Of a DNA stretch of 64,000 bases, positions 8,695-18,239 are shown one piece after another; position 1 is the first letter of the stretch; each line of letters starts with the position of its first letter. The stretch comes from Tissierella sp. MB52-C2. Lineage in GTDB: Bacteria > Bacillota > Clostridia > Tissierellales > Tissierellaceae. The stretch covers positions 1,426,001 to 1,490,000 of the forward strand of contig NZ_CP133261.1 of NCBI RefSeq assembly GCF_030931715.1, given 5' to 3'. The notes beneath the pieces were generated by a model. The model made no database searches. It was not told where the DNA came from and was given only the letters and a program-made list of their open reading frames with translations. The translations under genes were made by a program, and so were the position numbers.

Positions 8695-9768
8695 ATGAGT
8701 ATACAGAGTTCAAAACAAAAAATAAAATTAAATATAATTCATGTAGATATGGATGCTTTTTATGCATCTGTAGAGGAGCAAGATAATCCTAAGATTAAAG
8801 GACTTCCTGTTATAGTAGGTGGCCTTAGTAATCATGGTATAGTAACCACTGCTAATTATGAAGCTAGAAAATATGGAATTCACTCTGCCATGCCTATATT
8901 TATGGCAAAGCAAAAATGTCCTAAGGGTTGCTATATATATCCTAGAATGAAAAGGTATCAAGAAGTATCTAAGGAAGTTTTCAGTATTTTATATGAATTT
9001 ACAGATTTAATAGAGCAGGTATCAGTAGATGAGGCTTACTTAGATATTTCTAATATAGATATGGAGCCTTTAGAATTAGTCATGAAAATCAAAGAAAATG
9101 TAAAGAGAAATACAGGTTTGACCATGTCTATAGGGATTTCATACAATAAATTTTTAGCTAAACTTGCATCAGATTGGAATAAGCCAAATGGTATAAAAAT
9201 CATAACTGAAGATATGGTTCCCGATATATTATTACCATTACCAGTTAGAAAAGTACATGGAGTAGGGCCAAAATCTGCTAAAAAACTAAATGGCATAGGG
9301 GTATATACTATTGAGGACTTACTAGGGCTTTCAGAAGAATTTCTTATGGAGCTCTTTGGAAAAGCAGGCGTGGAAATATACAGCAGAATTCGAGGAATAG
9401 ATTATAGGAAAGTTGATACAACTCGAGAGAGAAAGTCTTTAGGTGTAGAGCGTACCTTTGAGGAAGCTACAAGTAACAGGGAAATCCTCATAAAATATTT
9501 AGAAAGATTTTCAAAGGAATTATCATATGATTTAAAGAATAGGGGAATACATGGAAGAACCATTACTTTAAAAATAAAGGATGAGAACTTTACAGTTCAA
9601 ACTAGAAGCAAAACTCTAAATGAATATATTAACGATTTACCTCAGATATTTGATATATCTCTAGAGCTTTTAGAAGAAATAAAAATAAACAATAAGATAA
9701 GGTTAGTTGGTATAACAGCATCTAATCTTATGACTTCAGAATTGGAACAGCTTTCTTTATTTGATTAA
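8695..9768 (+). CDS. dinB: DNA polymerase IV (Y-family translesion polymerase)
   Basis: 357 residues, the normal length for DinB. The palm begins IIHVDMDAFYASVEE (first catalytic Asp residues), followed by SVDEAYLD (second acidic pair) and SYNKFLAKLASDWNKPNG. Helix-hairpin-helix (VHGVGPKSAKKLNGIG) and little-finger domains come next. The protein ends QLSLFD, a sliding-clamp binding peptide. It copies past damaged bases. ATG 8695 is chosen over the upstream TTG 8671 because conservation begins after it. No LexA-type box was recognised upstream of the two-gene unit. Confidence 0.92.
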   Translation: MSIQSSKQKIKLNIIHVDMDAFYASVEEQDNPKIKGLPVIVGGLSNHGIVTTANYEARKYGIHSAMPIFMAKQKCPKGCYIYPRMKRYQEVSKEVFSILYEFTDLIEQVSVDEAYLDISNIDMEPLELVMKIKENVKRNTGLTMSIGISYNKFLAKLASDWNKPNGIKIITEDMVPDILLPLPVRKVHGVGPKSAKKLNGIGVYTIEDLLGLSEEFLMELFGKAGVEIYSRIRGIDYRKVDTTRERKSLGVERTFEEATSNREILIKYLERFSKELSYDLKNRGIHGRTITLKIKDENFTVQTRSKTLNEYINDLPQIFDISLELLEEIKINNKIRLVGITASNLMTSELEQLSLFD

Positions 9769-9807
9769 AAATGTACATTTACAGAGTACTCTGTAAATGT
9801 ACATTTT
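9768..9807. terminator. Perfect 20-bp palindromic bidirectional terminator
   Basis: Forty bases form a perfect inverted repeat centred on GAGT/ACTC with flanking A and T runs. It sits between the convergent dinB and ftsH genes and can stop both. Confidence 0.85.
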
Positions 9808-9817
9808 AATTTAATGA

Positions 9818-11665
9818 TTAATTATTAAATTGTTTTTCAGGCGATTCTAGTACTTCCATAAATTCCTCACCTGTAATAGTTTCATTTTCTAATAAAAATT
9901 CAGATAACTCATGAAGCTTACTAATATTTTCATTAAGAATATCCTTTGCGCTTTGATGTGCTTTTTTAATAATCTGAAGAACTTCTTCATCTATTTTAGA
10001 AGACATTTCAGCTGAACAAGCGAGAGAAGTATCTCCGCCTAAATACTGGTTAGATACTGTTTCTAAAGCCATCATATCAAAAGTGTCACTCATACCATAG
10101 CGAGTTACCATAGCTCTTGCTATTTTAGTGGCTTGTTCAATATCATTAGAAGCACCAGTAGTGATTGAATTGAAGATAATTTCTTCAGCTGCACGGCCAC
10201 CAGTTAAAGTGACTATTTTATTAAACATTTCTTCCTTAGACATTAAAAAGCGTTCTCCCTCTTCTACTTGCATAGTATATCCCAATGCACCAGAAGTCCT
10301 TGGAATAATGGTGATTTTATGAACAGGGGCAGAATTTTTTTGTTTTGCCGCAACTAAAGCATGTCCAATTTCGTGATAAGAAACGATTAATTTTTCTTTA
10401 GTAGATATTACTGCACCTTTACGCTGATATCCTGCTATGACTGTCTCAACTGATTCCTCAAAGTCAGATTGATTTACCTTAGTACGTTTACATTTCACTG
10501 CACGTAGTGCTGCTTCATTTGTAATATTTGCAAGCTCTGCACCTGAGGCACCAGAAGTGGCTCTAGCAATTGCATTATAATCAATATTATTTTCTGTCTT
10601 AATTTTCTTAGCATGGACTTTAAGAATATCTTCACGGCCTTTTAAATCTGGAAGCTCCGCTGGAATACGTCTGTCAAATCTTCCAGGACGTAGAAGTGCT
10701 TTATCTAAAGTTTCTGGTCTGTTGGTCGCCGCAAGGATGACAAGACCTTTACTACCATCAAATCCATCCATTTCAGTAAGCAATTGATTAAGGGTTTGTT
10801 CACGTTCATCGTTACCACCCATACCAGAGTTATCACGCTTTTTACCAATAGCATCAATTTCATCAATAAATACTATACAAGGAGCTTTTTCCTGGGCTTG
10901 TTTAAATAAATCACGTACGCGAGCAGCACCCATTCCCACAAACATTTCAACAAATTCGGAACCAGATATGGAGAAGAAGGGAACATTAGCTTCACCAGCA
11001 ACAGCCTGAGCCAGTAAGGTTTTACCAGTTCCAGGAGGTCCCACCAGTAGAGCACCTTTTGGAAGCAGAGCACCGATTTCCTTATATTTATCTGGATTAT
11101 GAAGAAAATCAACAATTTCTGTAAGTGCTTCTTTTGCTTCATTTTGACCTGCCACATCAGCAAAAGTTTTTCCAGTCTGAGCCTTTACATATACCTTGGC
11201 ATTACTTTTCCCAAAGGTCATGGAATTACCGCCCATTCTGCCTTGTAGATTACGGGAAAATAGTTGTCCGACTCCTATAAATAATAATATTGGAAAAATC
11301 CATGTTAATAAAAAATTAGTGATAGGAGATCTTTCCTTTGGAATTGACCCTGAGAATTCAATTTCTTTATGCTTTTTAAGCTTATTCAAACGATTTACTA
11401 AATCAGGATCATCCATTTTACCAGTTATAAATACACTATCTTTTCCTTTATCATCAGGTGCAATAAAGGCAATTTGATTTTGTTGGACCTCAACTTCTTT
11501 AATATTTCCAGATTCTATCTGCTTTAAAAATGTTCCATAATCAACTTCAGTTATTTGCTGCTTTAATAATGATGGAAATACAAAAGTATTTAGAAGCATC
11601 AATACTATCATCGCAATGGTATAATAATAAATTAACGGTTTTTTAGGATTTTTTTTTGCATTCAT
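9818..11665 (-). CDS. ftsH: ATP-dependent zinc metalloprotease FtsH
   Basis: 615 residues: TM1 (about 12-31), an extracytoplasmic domain, TM2 (about 117-135), an AAA+ domain with Walker A GPPGTGKT, Walker [11 protein letters not shown] and the second region of homology with [21 protein letters not shown] as its core, then the zinc protease motif HEIGH and a helical end. It degrades membrane and regulatory proteins using ATP. It is not next to tilS/hpt, where the housekeeping copy of Firmicutes usually lies, so it may be a second paralog. A MarR-family gene lies upstream on the same strand with 134 bases between. The gene looks less AT-rich than its neighbours. Confidence 0.93.
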   Translation of the reverse strand: MNAKKNPKKPLIYYYTIAMIVLMLLNTFVFPSLLKQQITEVDYGTFLKQIESGNIKEVEVQQNQIAFIAPDDKGKDSVFITGKMDDPDLVNRLNKLKKHKEIEFSGSIPKERSPITNFLLTWIFPILLFIGVGQLFSRNLQGRMGGNSMTFGKSNAKVYVKAQTGKTFADVAGQNEAKEALTEIVDFLHNPDKYKEIGALLPKGALLVGPPGTGKTLLAQAVAGEANVPFFSISGSEFVEMFVGMGAARVRDLFKQAQEKAPCIVFIDEIDAIGKKRDNSGMGGNDEREQTLNQLLTEMDGFDGSKGLVILAATNRPETLDKALLRPGRFDRRIPAELPDLKGREDILKVHAKKIKTENNIDYNAIARATSGASGAELANITNEAALRAVKCKRTKVNQSDFEESVETVIAGYQRKGAVISTKEKLIVSYHEIGHALVAAKQKNSAPVHKITIIPRTSGALGYTMQVEEGERFLMSKEEMFNKIVTLTGGRAAEEIIFNSITTGASNDIEQATKIARAMVTRYGMSDTFDMMALETVSNQYLGGDTSLACSAEMSSKIDEEVLQIIKKAHQSAKDILNENISKLHELSEFLLENETITGEEFMEVLESPEKQFNN

Positions 11666-11799
11666 AAATATCCCAACCTTTCTAATTAAGATTTTTTATA
11701 ACGAATAGGAAAGTTTTACTTTTTATTTTTTTATTTCAAGAACTTTACGTAAATGAGTTTCAAGAAAGGCTACCTTTAACGTGTCTATAGATGCTTTTC

Positions 11800-12243
11800 T
11801 TATATTTGATTCATTCTTATTAACAAATCTTTTAAATTTTGTAGACCAGATATAATAGCATGAAGATCATTAGAGCTTTCATCAGATAATATAGAGGAAT
11901 ATTTGTCTTTTATAATATCATTAATTTCATCAATAGTAGATATTCCTTTATCAGTAAGTGTTATTTTTACAACTCTTTCGTCTGATTTATCTCTTTGTCT
12001 TTGTAAATATCCTTTTTTCTCCAATTGTTTACACATAGATGAAGTATTTCCACTTTGTATATTCATAATCTTCGCTAAACTACCAATGCTAAGATTTTTA
12101 TTATCATTTACTTCTCTAAGGATTTGAGCTTGTATAAGAGTTAAATCATATTTACTAACTATGGGAAGAAAGGTAGTACCTATGCTTACAGACACATCTC
12201 TCGTTAATTCTATCAATTGCTTTTTAAACTCTAAAGCATCCAC
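11800..12243 (-). CDS. MarR-family transcriptional regulator
   Basis: 147 residues starting at GTG behind AGGAGG. The winged helix is seen at about 35-100 (LTLIQAQILREVNDN, SIGSLAKIMNIQSGNTSSM, KKGYLQRQRDKSDERVVKI, LTDKG), with dimerising helices at both ends. MarR dimers bind palindromes and release on ligand or oxidation. A 14-bp inverted repeat lies 46-78 bases upstream of its start and overlaps a likely TATAAT element, suggesting self-repression. The following ftsH is probably in the same transcript. Confidence 0.85.
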   Translation of the reverse strand: MDALEFKKQLIELTRDVSVSIGTTFLPIVSKYDLTLIQAQILREVNDNKNLSIGSLAKIMNIQSGNTSSMCKQLEKKGYLQRQRDKSDERVVKITLTDKGISTIDEINDIIKDKYSSILSDESSNDLHAIISGLQNLKDLLIRMNQI

Positions 12244-12288
12244 TTATAGTCCTCCTTTATGCTTAAACATATTAAGATAACCATATAA

Positions 12289-12321
12289 GGTATATTATAT
12301 ATGATGCATATATAATATACC
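12289..12321 (-). promoter_or_regulatory. Perfect 14-bp inverted repeat, probable MarR operator
   Basis: Arms GGTATATTATATAT and its exact complement are separated by GATGC. The position just upstream of the MarR gene and overlap with an AT-rich promoter core fit an autoregulatory operator. Binding is inferred. Confidence 0.65.
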
Positions 12322-12500
12322 CCTTAGAGTGGCTTGTCAATATAATTTATTTTCTAAATTATACTTATTTATACATTTTTATTATGATGTATACTTAAAA
12401 GTAGAAACATAAAGGGTTTTTCATAGAATATAAAATTATTTTAGAATATCTGTAACAATTCTATAAAAAATGTGACTAATTATATGAAAGGGGGATTTTG

Positions 12501-12989
12501 ATGAGGGAAATAGAAAAATTATATAGGCTTTATAAAGATGATGTTTATAGATATTTGCTTTCTTTGACTCATAATCCTGACCTTTCAGAGGATTTACTGT
12601 CAGAAACTTTTATAAATGCAATCAAGGCTATAGCAAACTTTAAAGGACAATCTTCAATAAAAACATGGCTATTTTCCATAGCTAGAAATCTATGGCTGCA
12701 AAACATTAGAAAAGAAAAATCTACAGCTGAATATAATGATCTTTTACAACTATATGTAGTAAATCCTATGGATGAAAGGCTGATTACAGAAGAAATAGCA
12801 AAAAGAATAAGTAATCTATTATTAGAAAAAGATGAACGTACACAGCGAATAGTAAATATGAGATTAGAAGGTTATAGCTTTATAGAAATTGCAAGAGAAT
12901 TAAGTATATCAGAAAACTCAGCAAGGGTTATTGATTTTAGAGCTAGAAAATGGATTAAGTCTATTTTAGTAAAGGAGGGACTATATTGA
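12501..12989 (+). CDS. ECF-like RNA polymerase sigma factor
   Basis: 162 residues with sigma region 2 (YKDDVYRYLLSLTHN, DLSEDLLSETFINAI, FKGQSSIKTWLFSIARN) and region 4 helix-turn-helix (GYSFIEIARELSISENSAR). It directs polymerase to a stress regulon. Start ATG 12501 has AAAGGGGGA upstream; a TTG at 12498 is less likely. Its stop overlaps the start of a zinc-finger anti-sigma gene by 4 bases, the usual ECF layout. TGTAAC (12451) and GACT (12474), 17 bases apart, could be a self-recognised promoter, but the match is weak. Confidence 0.87.
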   Translation: MREIEKLYRLYKDDVYRYLLSLTHNPDLSEDLLSETFINAIKAIANFKGQSSIKTWLFSIARNLWLQNIRKEKSTAEYNDLLQLYVVNPMDERLITEEIAKRISNLLLEKDERTQRIVNMRLEGYSFIEIARELSISENSARVIDFRARKWIKSILVKEGLY

Positions 12990-13519
12990 AAAATATTTCT
13001 TGTAATATAATATTAGATTTAATACCATTAGTAAAAGATGGTGTAGCAAGTGAGGACAGCCAGAAAATAGTAAATAATCACATTAAAAATTGTAGTAACT
13101 GTAAAGCAGAATTTGAAGTCTTTGAAGACGTTTATTTAGAACAGAAATCCATAAATGATAAAAAGATAATTGCTAATATCAAGAAAAATATTTTCATAAC
13201 ACAAATCTTTATTCTTGCAATAGGAACTATCGGTGGAATAGCATTAACGAACTCTATGGCTATGTTTTATAACTTTATCATAATGCCTATAGTAGGGGGG
13301 CTTTCTTTTATAGTGCTAAAGAGAAGATGGTATATAGCTGCAATATCAGTTTTTATTTTGAGTTATTTATGGCAGACAATAGTATGGATAATAGAAAGTG
13401 GATTGGATTGGATGATGTTATATGATAGTTTATTTTATAGTATCATATATACAAGCTTAATAGCATTAGGAGTAATTATTGCAATGCTTTTAAAATTTGC
13501 ATTTGGGAGGGGCAAATAA
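12986..13519 (+). CDS. Anti-sigma factor with zf-HC2 zinc finger and membrane segments
   Basis: 177 residues. The N-terminus has Cys6 and the HIKNCSNCKAEFE motif (His-x3-Cys-x2-Cys), the zinc-binding anti-sigma domain. About four hydrophobic segments follow (residues ~70-88, 91-107, 113-133, 147-170). It presumably holds the upstream sigma factor at the membrane until a signal is sensed. It starts at TTG, overlapping the sigma stop by 4 bases. Confidence 0.8.
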   Translation: MKNISCNIILDLIPLVKDGVASEDSQKIVNNHIKNCSNCKAEFEVFEDVYLEQKSINDKKIIANIKKNIFITQIFILAIGTIGGIALTNSMAMFYNFIIMPIVGGLSFIVLKRRWYIAAISVFILSYLWQTIVWIIESGLDWMMLYDSLFYSIIYTSLIALGVIIAMLLKFAFGRGK

Positions 13520-13520
13520 T

Positions 13521-14336
13521 ATGAAAAATACAAAAAACAAGATACTTAAAATATTAGCAGGATTAATAGCTATACTGTTAATTGGAGGGATACTTTTTAT
13601 TACCAATGCCTTTGTTGGAAATCCAATATCGGCTAGAATTGCAGATAAAGCCATTAAACAATATGTTAAAGAAAATTATTCTTTTCTTGATCTCGAACTG
13701 GAAAAACCAATATATAGTTTTAAAGATGGGTCATATGTGGTGAATGCTAGATCCAAATCCAGTATAGATACTAAATTTGGTATACATTATAGAAATGGAA
13801 GTATAGGCTATGACAGTTATGAAATGCGAGTGCTAGGTATGTTTAATACAATCGACAGGCTTTCAAATGAATATACTGACTTGGCAAAAAGAATTATTGC
13901 AGAGGAACTTGAATATGAAGAAAATAATACAAGAGTAATGTATTATAAGGATGTTTATGAAAATGGTAATGATGCTTTACAACTTGATATAAAATATGAC
14001 AGGTCATTACCTATAGATGCAGAAGTTATCATTGACATTAATATAGGTGATACATCTATAGATAATATAGCAAAGATTTTAACTGATGCACATAAAGCTT
14101 TTGTAAAGAATAATTGTTATTTCAAAAAATATGGATTATTTGCTGAGAATGATGGAATTCTTGTAATGGTTAATGAGATTACTCCAGAGGATATTGAAAG
14201 TGGCGATTTAATAAACTTACTTCAAAAGGCTAAAGATTATGAAGATGGTACTGCAGTTGAAAAAGGAAGTGAGAGAAAGGACTATGAAGAGAGAATCACC
14301 GTATTTATTAAAGATAGTAATTCTAAAAATGAGTAA
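13521..14336 (+). CDS. Membrane-anchored protein, YfjL-like, of the sigma operon
   Basis: 271 residues: one N-terminal TM (about 8-30), then an outside domain starting GNPISARIADKAIKQYVKEN, which resembles Bacillus YfjL-type proteins. ATG 13521 is preferred because GGGAGGGGCAAATAAT precedes it. Function unknown. It is the third gene of the sigma/anti-sigma operon and could be the sensor or a target of the stress response. The stop codon lies within the terminator stem. Confidence 0.6.
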   Translation: MKNTKNKILKILAGLIAILLIGGILFITNAFVGNPISARIADKAIKQYVKENYSFLDLELEKPIYSFKDGSYVVNARSKSSIDTKFGIHYRNGSIGYDSYEMRVLGMFNTIDRLSNEYTDLAKRIIAEELEYEENNTRVMYYKDVYENGNDALQLDIKYDRSLPIDAEVIIDINIGDTSIDNIAKILTDAHKAFVKNNCYFKKYGLFAENDGILVMVNEITPEDIESGDLINLLQKAKDYEDGTAVEKGSERKDYEERITVFIKDSNSKNE

Positions 14337-14367
14337 TGAGCGAAAATTTCGCTCATTACTCATTTTT
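14325..14367 (+). terminator. Strong terminator of the sigma-factor operon
   Basis: A near-perfect 21-bp stem (AAAAATGAGTAATGAGCGAAA and complement) runs into TTTTT. The stem contains the stop codon of the preceding gene. Confidence 0.85.
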
Positions 14368-14475
14368 AATTATACTCTTATTTTATTGCATATTCTTACA
14401 ATCTACATCTCATCTGCACCATTTGCAGTAACTACATGAAGTAGATTTCCAATAGTATTATTAAAAAATCAATAA

Positions 14476-16422
14476 TTATCTTTTTACAGGTTCCTCCGGT
14501 ATTCCCTTATCTTTATCGCCAGCAGAAAATCTGTTTTTATCTGCAGTTTTGTATTTCTCAAATAATTCATCTAGTTCATTTGAATAATACTTCCTTATAA
14601 TATTTTGAATATCCATCACTTCTAAATCTTTGTTTTCGGCGGAGTAAATATCATTTAAAACCTTGGAGAAATAACTACTATCTATTTCATAGCATCTATT
14701 TAATATATAAGCTGCTATGTCCGATGAATCATAAATAGAGTTAAATTCACTTTTATTTAAGGTAGTTGTTATATCTTTAATATAATAATCTTTATTTTCA
14801 TTAGGAATATAATAACGAAGTTTATCCATGTTTTCTTTCCAATACTCTTCGCCTAAAGAATCAAACAAAGAAGGCATTATAAAATTGATCCTTACATAGT
14901 CTGAAAACCCTCCAACCATATTAGAATTGGATATATTTTTAAATAATATTTGTTCTAAAGCTTCTTGAGTAATATATTCAGTCCAGTCCTTACCGCCTTC
15001 TTTATGAGGATTAAATCTAATTTTAAGGGTTTCTATATTAAATCTTTCAGGATATAATAGCTCATCATATTGTAAATTACTTATCATCCTTAGTTGCAAT
15101 AGATTATCTACTTTATTATTTTTAGTTAAATCTACTAAATTTTTATATACAATATTCCAAATTTTAGAGATTTCGTTTTTCTTTTCAGAGGAAGTTATAT
15201 ATCTATATATAATGCGAGTATTCTCATAAGAATCCGTATACCATGTGTTTTCATTGAGTTCCATATTTCTATTTGTATTTTTAATATTAGTATTCTTACT
15301 TCTTAGAAGCCAATCCCTGTCATCCATAATTACTAAATTATCTAAACAACCATCAAAGAACATTTTTAGCTGTTTCTCATTCCAATTATTTGAAATAAAG
15401 AAGAGAGATTTTTTATTTTTATTATATAAATTATCTTTGACTATACAAATAGCACTGCCATTTAAAATAGTTTTTCCATCAAAATTGATGCCATTTTCTA
15501 CAAAACCTAAATTATTTATATCTAATAAATCTAAATTATCCTTATCAGATATAATGACTATGTTTTTATCTTTATAGCCCTTTATCTTATTAATATCCTC
15601 TGAGTATGCAAGTCCTTTTTTCACCATAAAATCTTTAACTGCTTTGTTTTCACTCAATAATATATATTGGGTTTCATTTTCTACATTTGCTACTATTTCG
15701 TTCAATTTGTTTTTTTCATAGTTTCCGTAAGCAAAGTTGCCAAATAAGATAGAACCTATAATAACAAATAATATTAAAAATAGTATGCTTGCAGTTTCTC
15801 TGACTTTCTCTCCTTTACCGAGCCAAAAGATATTAAAGTAGAAAAGTAGTAGGCTCATCATAGTTAAAGAAAGTATATTAGACAAATAGAAATCCTGAGT
15901 GATATATAAGCCATTTATTAAAGGTGAAATTAATAAATACCTTTCGTTAAAATCTGAGCTAGTCATAAAAATACCTATGAAGATTATGGATATAAAAAAA
16001 CCTAAGATGGATTTCTTTGTAATATTGGAGAAAGTTACTCCTAGCAATGCTATATATATTGAGGAAAGCAATATTAATAGACAGCTGGTGATAGTAAAGG
16101 TTGTAAGTTTGCCTAAGGAAGCTATAAAAAAAGAGGTAATTATGGCTATTCCTCCTAGTAGAATTCCAGCTAAAAATCTTTTTATAAATTGTTTGTATAA
16201 CGGTGTTGAAGTTAAAAAAATCATGCCTTCAAGTTTTTTTTCATAGACCTCCGATATTATATCTACTGTGAATAGAGAAGGTAGAATAACTAATGTGAGT
16301 TTGAGCATAGTCCATGTATAGGAATCTCCCATTATGCTAGTGACAATGACTAGCATAAGTAAAATAACCATTATATATTTTATAAACTTCGATTTTGTTT
16401 TAAAATGACTTAATATATTCAT
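14476..16422 (-). CDS. ABC-2-type permease with large extracytoplasmic domain
   Basis: 648 residues. Six hydrophobic segments fill the first ~235 residues (e.g. YIMVILLMLVIVTSI, ILSLTMMSLLLFYFNIFWLG). A long hydrophilic region follows a TM at about 213-231 (ASILFLILFVIIGSILFG). It is the last gene of a three-gene operon with an ATPase and a second permease. The hydrophilic part ends FSAGDKDKGIPEEPVKR and is not recognised. Probably a membrane partner for export of a peptide, lipid or antibiotic. Confidence 0.6.
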   Translation of the reverse strand: MNILSHFKTKSKFIKYIMVILLMLVIVTSIMGDSYTWTMLKLTLVILPSLFTVDIISEVYEKKLEGMIFLTSTPLYKQFIKRFLAGILLGGIAIITSFFIASLGKLTTFTITSCLLILLSSIYIALLGVTFSNITKKSILGFFISIIFIGIFMTSSDFNERYLLISPLINGLYITQDFYLSNILSLTMMSLLLFYFNIFWLGKGEKVRETASILFLILFVIIGSILFGNFAYGNYEKNKLNEIVANVENETQYILLSENKAVKDFMVKKGLAYSEDINKIKGYKDKNIVIISDKDNLDLLDINNLGFVENGINFDGKTILNGSAICIVKDNLYNKNKKSLFFISNNWNEKQLKMFFDGCLDNLVIMDDRDWLLRSKNTNIKNTNRNMELNENTWYTDSYENTRIIYRYITSSEKKNEISKIWNIVYKNLVDLTKNNKVDNLLQLRMISNLQYDELLYPERFNIETLKIRFNPHKEGGKDWTEYITQEALEQILFKNISNSNMVGGFSDYVRINFIMPSLFDSLGEEYWKENMDKLRYYIPNENKDYYIKDITTTLNKSEFNSIYDSSDIAAYILNRCYEIDSSYFSKVLNDIYSAENKDLEVMDIQNIIRKYYSNELDELFEKYKTADKNRFSAGDKDKGIPEEPVKR

Positions 16423-16427
16423 CTACA

Positions 16428-17177
16428 TCACTCTCCTTTTCTGAAAGAATAAATTATAATACTAGCAAGTAAGAATATAGTTCCAGTGATAGTTAAATAT
16501 AATATGTTTTTAAGTATAAGATTCATTTGACCTTCAGGAATAGTATTGTTATAGCCTCTAACTGCAAGAGGATAAAATATTCTTATAAGATCTGTATATC
16601 TAAAACTTAATTTTTCTGGTATTATAGAACCACCATCAAAAAAAGGATATATCATGGATAAAGGTGTACTTATAAATGAATTTCTTATTAAATTAGCTAT
16701 AAAGAAATTTAGAGCTGTTAAGAAGAACATACTTGGAAGTTGAAATAATAAAAATCCTTGGATGAATGGCTTTGGATTATATGGGTATCTGCCAAAAAAT
16801 AGTGGGACTACAATCATTGTCAATATATTTAGAGCTATAAGGAAGGATAATATAGTCCCAAAGGCAGCTAAAAATTTACCAATAGAGTATTGCCATCTAG
16901 TTACTGGTTGTGTATAAACAATATTCATATTACCAATAGCTCTATCTTGATAAAATAGAAATCCCATAAGTATAGGGATAAAGATTAATCCTGCTAACAT
17001 AACAACATTTCTAGAAATATATTGTATAGTGGCAGTACCTATAAACAAATAAGAAGATTTAAATATTGGCGAGATGGCTACTGAAAGGATAATCATTACT
17101 AATATTCCTAAATAAAGCATATAGCTTTTAAATATTCTTTTAAGTTCTAATAAACAAATATGTTTTATACTATTCAT
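16428..17177 (-). CDS. ABC-2-type transporter permease
   Basis: 249 residues with six membrane spans and the ABC-2 permease core (YQDRAIGNMNIVYTQPVTRW before TM3). AAAAGGAGC precedes the ATG. It lies between the ATPase (14-base gap) and a second permease (5-base gap), so the three form one operon. Together they should make an exporter for a hydrophobic compound or peptide. Confidence 0.8.
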   Translation of the reverse strand: MNSIKHICLLELKRIFKSYMLYLGILVMIILSVAISPIFKSSYLFIGTATIQYISRNVVMLAGLIFIPILMGFLFYQDRAIGNMNIVYTQPVTRWQYSIGKFLAAFGTILSFLIALNILTMIVVPLFFGRYPYNPKPFIQGFLLFQLPSMFFLTALNFFIANLIRNSFISTPLSMIYPFFDGGSIIPEKLSFRYTDLIRIFYPLAVRGYNNTIPEGQMNLILKNILYLTITGTIFLLASIIIYSFRKGE

Positions 17178-17191
17178 ATATTTAGCTCCTT

Positions 17192-18061
17192 TTATTGATC
17201 TTTCATATAATACAGGTAGGCATCTTCTAAGTTTGGGTTAACAAGAACTGAATTTATAGAAGGCTTTGATTCTGAAATAACTCGTATACTTGTTTCTTTT
17301 TTCATTTGAGTTATTGCTATAATTTGATATTTTTCTTTAATATCTACTAATTCAGATTTATCCTTTATCATTATTTCCCAGGATTTATTAGCTACCGTAT
17401 CAATAAAATCATAAGGTCTTCCTACATAGCCCAATTCACCTCTTACAAGTAAGCCGATTTGTTCACAAGATGCAGATATATCTTCAACTATATGAGTAGA
17501 TAGAATTACAATTCTATCTTGACTCAACTCAACAATCATACTTCTAAAGCGAATTCTTTCTTCTGGATCTAATCCTGCAGTTGGTTCATCAACTATTAGT
17601 ATTTTAGGATTCTTAATTAAAGAAGCAGCAATACCAAGTCTTCGTCTCATTCCTCCAGAAAACCCTCCAATTTTTCTATCCTTATCACTATATAGATTTA
17701 CTTTTTTCAGCAGGCTATTTACAACGGTATCTTTATTATTAATCTTATTAAGATTTCCAATATAGTTTAAAAATTCTATAGCTTTTAGTTCAGGATAAAC
17801 TTCAAAATCTTGTGGTAAAAAACCTATTATTTTTCTTATTTCCAATTTGTCTTTAATCGTATCGAATCCATTGACAGAAATACTTCCTTTACTTTGTTCT
17901 TCTAATGTTGTCATCAATCTCATCATAGTTGTCTTACCAGCACCATTAGGTCCTATTAAACCAAACATTCCATTATTGATTTCAAGAGAAACATTTTTAA
18001 GGGCAGTATGTTTCCCAAACTTCTTAGATACATTTTTTAATACTATTTTGTTATTGTTCAA
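17192..18061 (-). CDS. ABC transporter ATP-binding protein
   Basis: 289 residues from TTG 18061, chosen because AAAGGAGG lies 9 bases upstream; the frame runs 12 codons further back without a ribosome site. Walker A GPNGAGKTT, Q-loop GFLPQDFEVYP, signature GGFSGGMRRRLGIA, Walker B ILIVDEPTAGLDP, H-loop LSTHIVED. These are features of the multidrug/bacitracin-type exporter ATPases. It is the first gene of the operon and is divergent from a LytTR two-component system that may control it. Confidence 0.88.
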   Translation of the reverse strand: MNNNKIVLKNVSKKFGKHTALKNVSLEINNGMFGLIGPNGAGKTTMMRLMTTLEEQSKGSISVNGFDTIKDKLEIRKIIGFLPQDFEVYPELKAIEFLNYIGNLNKINNKDTVVNSLLKKVNLYSDKDRKIGGFSGGMRRRLGIAASLIKNPKILIVDEPTAGLDPEERIRFRSMIVELSQDRIVILSTHIVEDISASCEQIGLLVRGELGYVGRPYDFIDTVANKSWEIMIKDKSELVDIKEKYQIIAITQMKKETSIRVISESKPSINSVLVNPNLEDAYLYYMKDQ

Positions 18062-18106
18062 TATTAAATACCTCCTTTTATAATTTAAAGATTGCATATA
18101 TATGTT

Positions 18107-18131
18107 AACGTAATTGGTATTCTGATTGAAC
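18107..18131 (-). promoter_or_regulatory. Possible LytTR direct-repeat site
   Basis: On the minus strand two GTT cores lie 22 bases apart, the second within TACGTTAAC, close to the LytTR consensus repeat. They sit upstream of the ABC operon. The first repeat is a poor match, so this is a weak call. Confidence 0.25.
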
Positions 18132-18188
18132 CGCAGAAAATGTAATAAATGGTATGGATTTTGTAATATTTGGAGTGTGAGTATATAT

Positions 18189-18220
18189 TTGACAAAAAAG
18201 TAATAAACCTGTGTTATAAT
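18189..18220 (+). promoter_or_regulatory. Promoter of the LytTR two-component operon
   Basis: Perfect -35 TTGACA (18189) and perfect -10 TATAAT (18215) are separated by 20 bases, longer than the ideal 17. The ribosome site GGAGGTGA follows at once, so the leader is very short. Confidence 0.55.
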
Positions 18221-18239
18221 GATTCTGGAGGTGATTTAT

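Noticed and set aside
11730-11799. Minus-strand peptide-like stretch between the MarR and ftsH genes (ASIDTLKVAFLETHLRKV)
   Set aside because: No start codon or ribosome site and no family; left as possible decayed sequence.
14418-14475. Minus-strand stretch TIGNLLHVVTANGADEM just past the ABC operon end
   Set aside because: Looks like a protein end but only about 18 codons with no start; unsupported.
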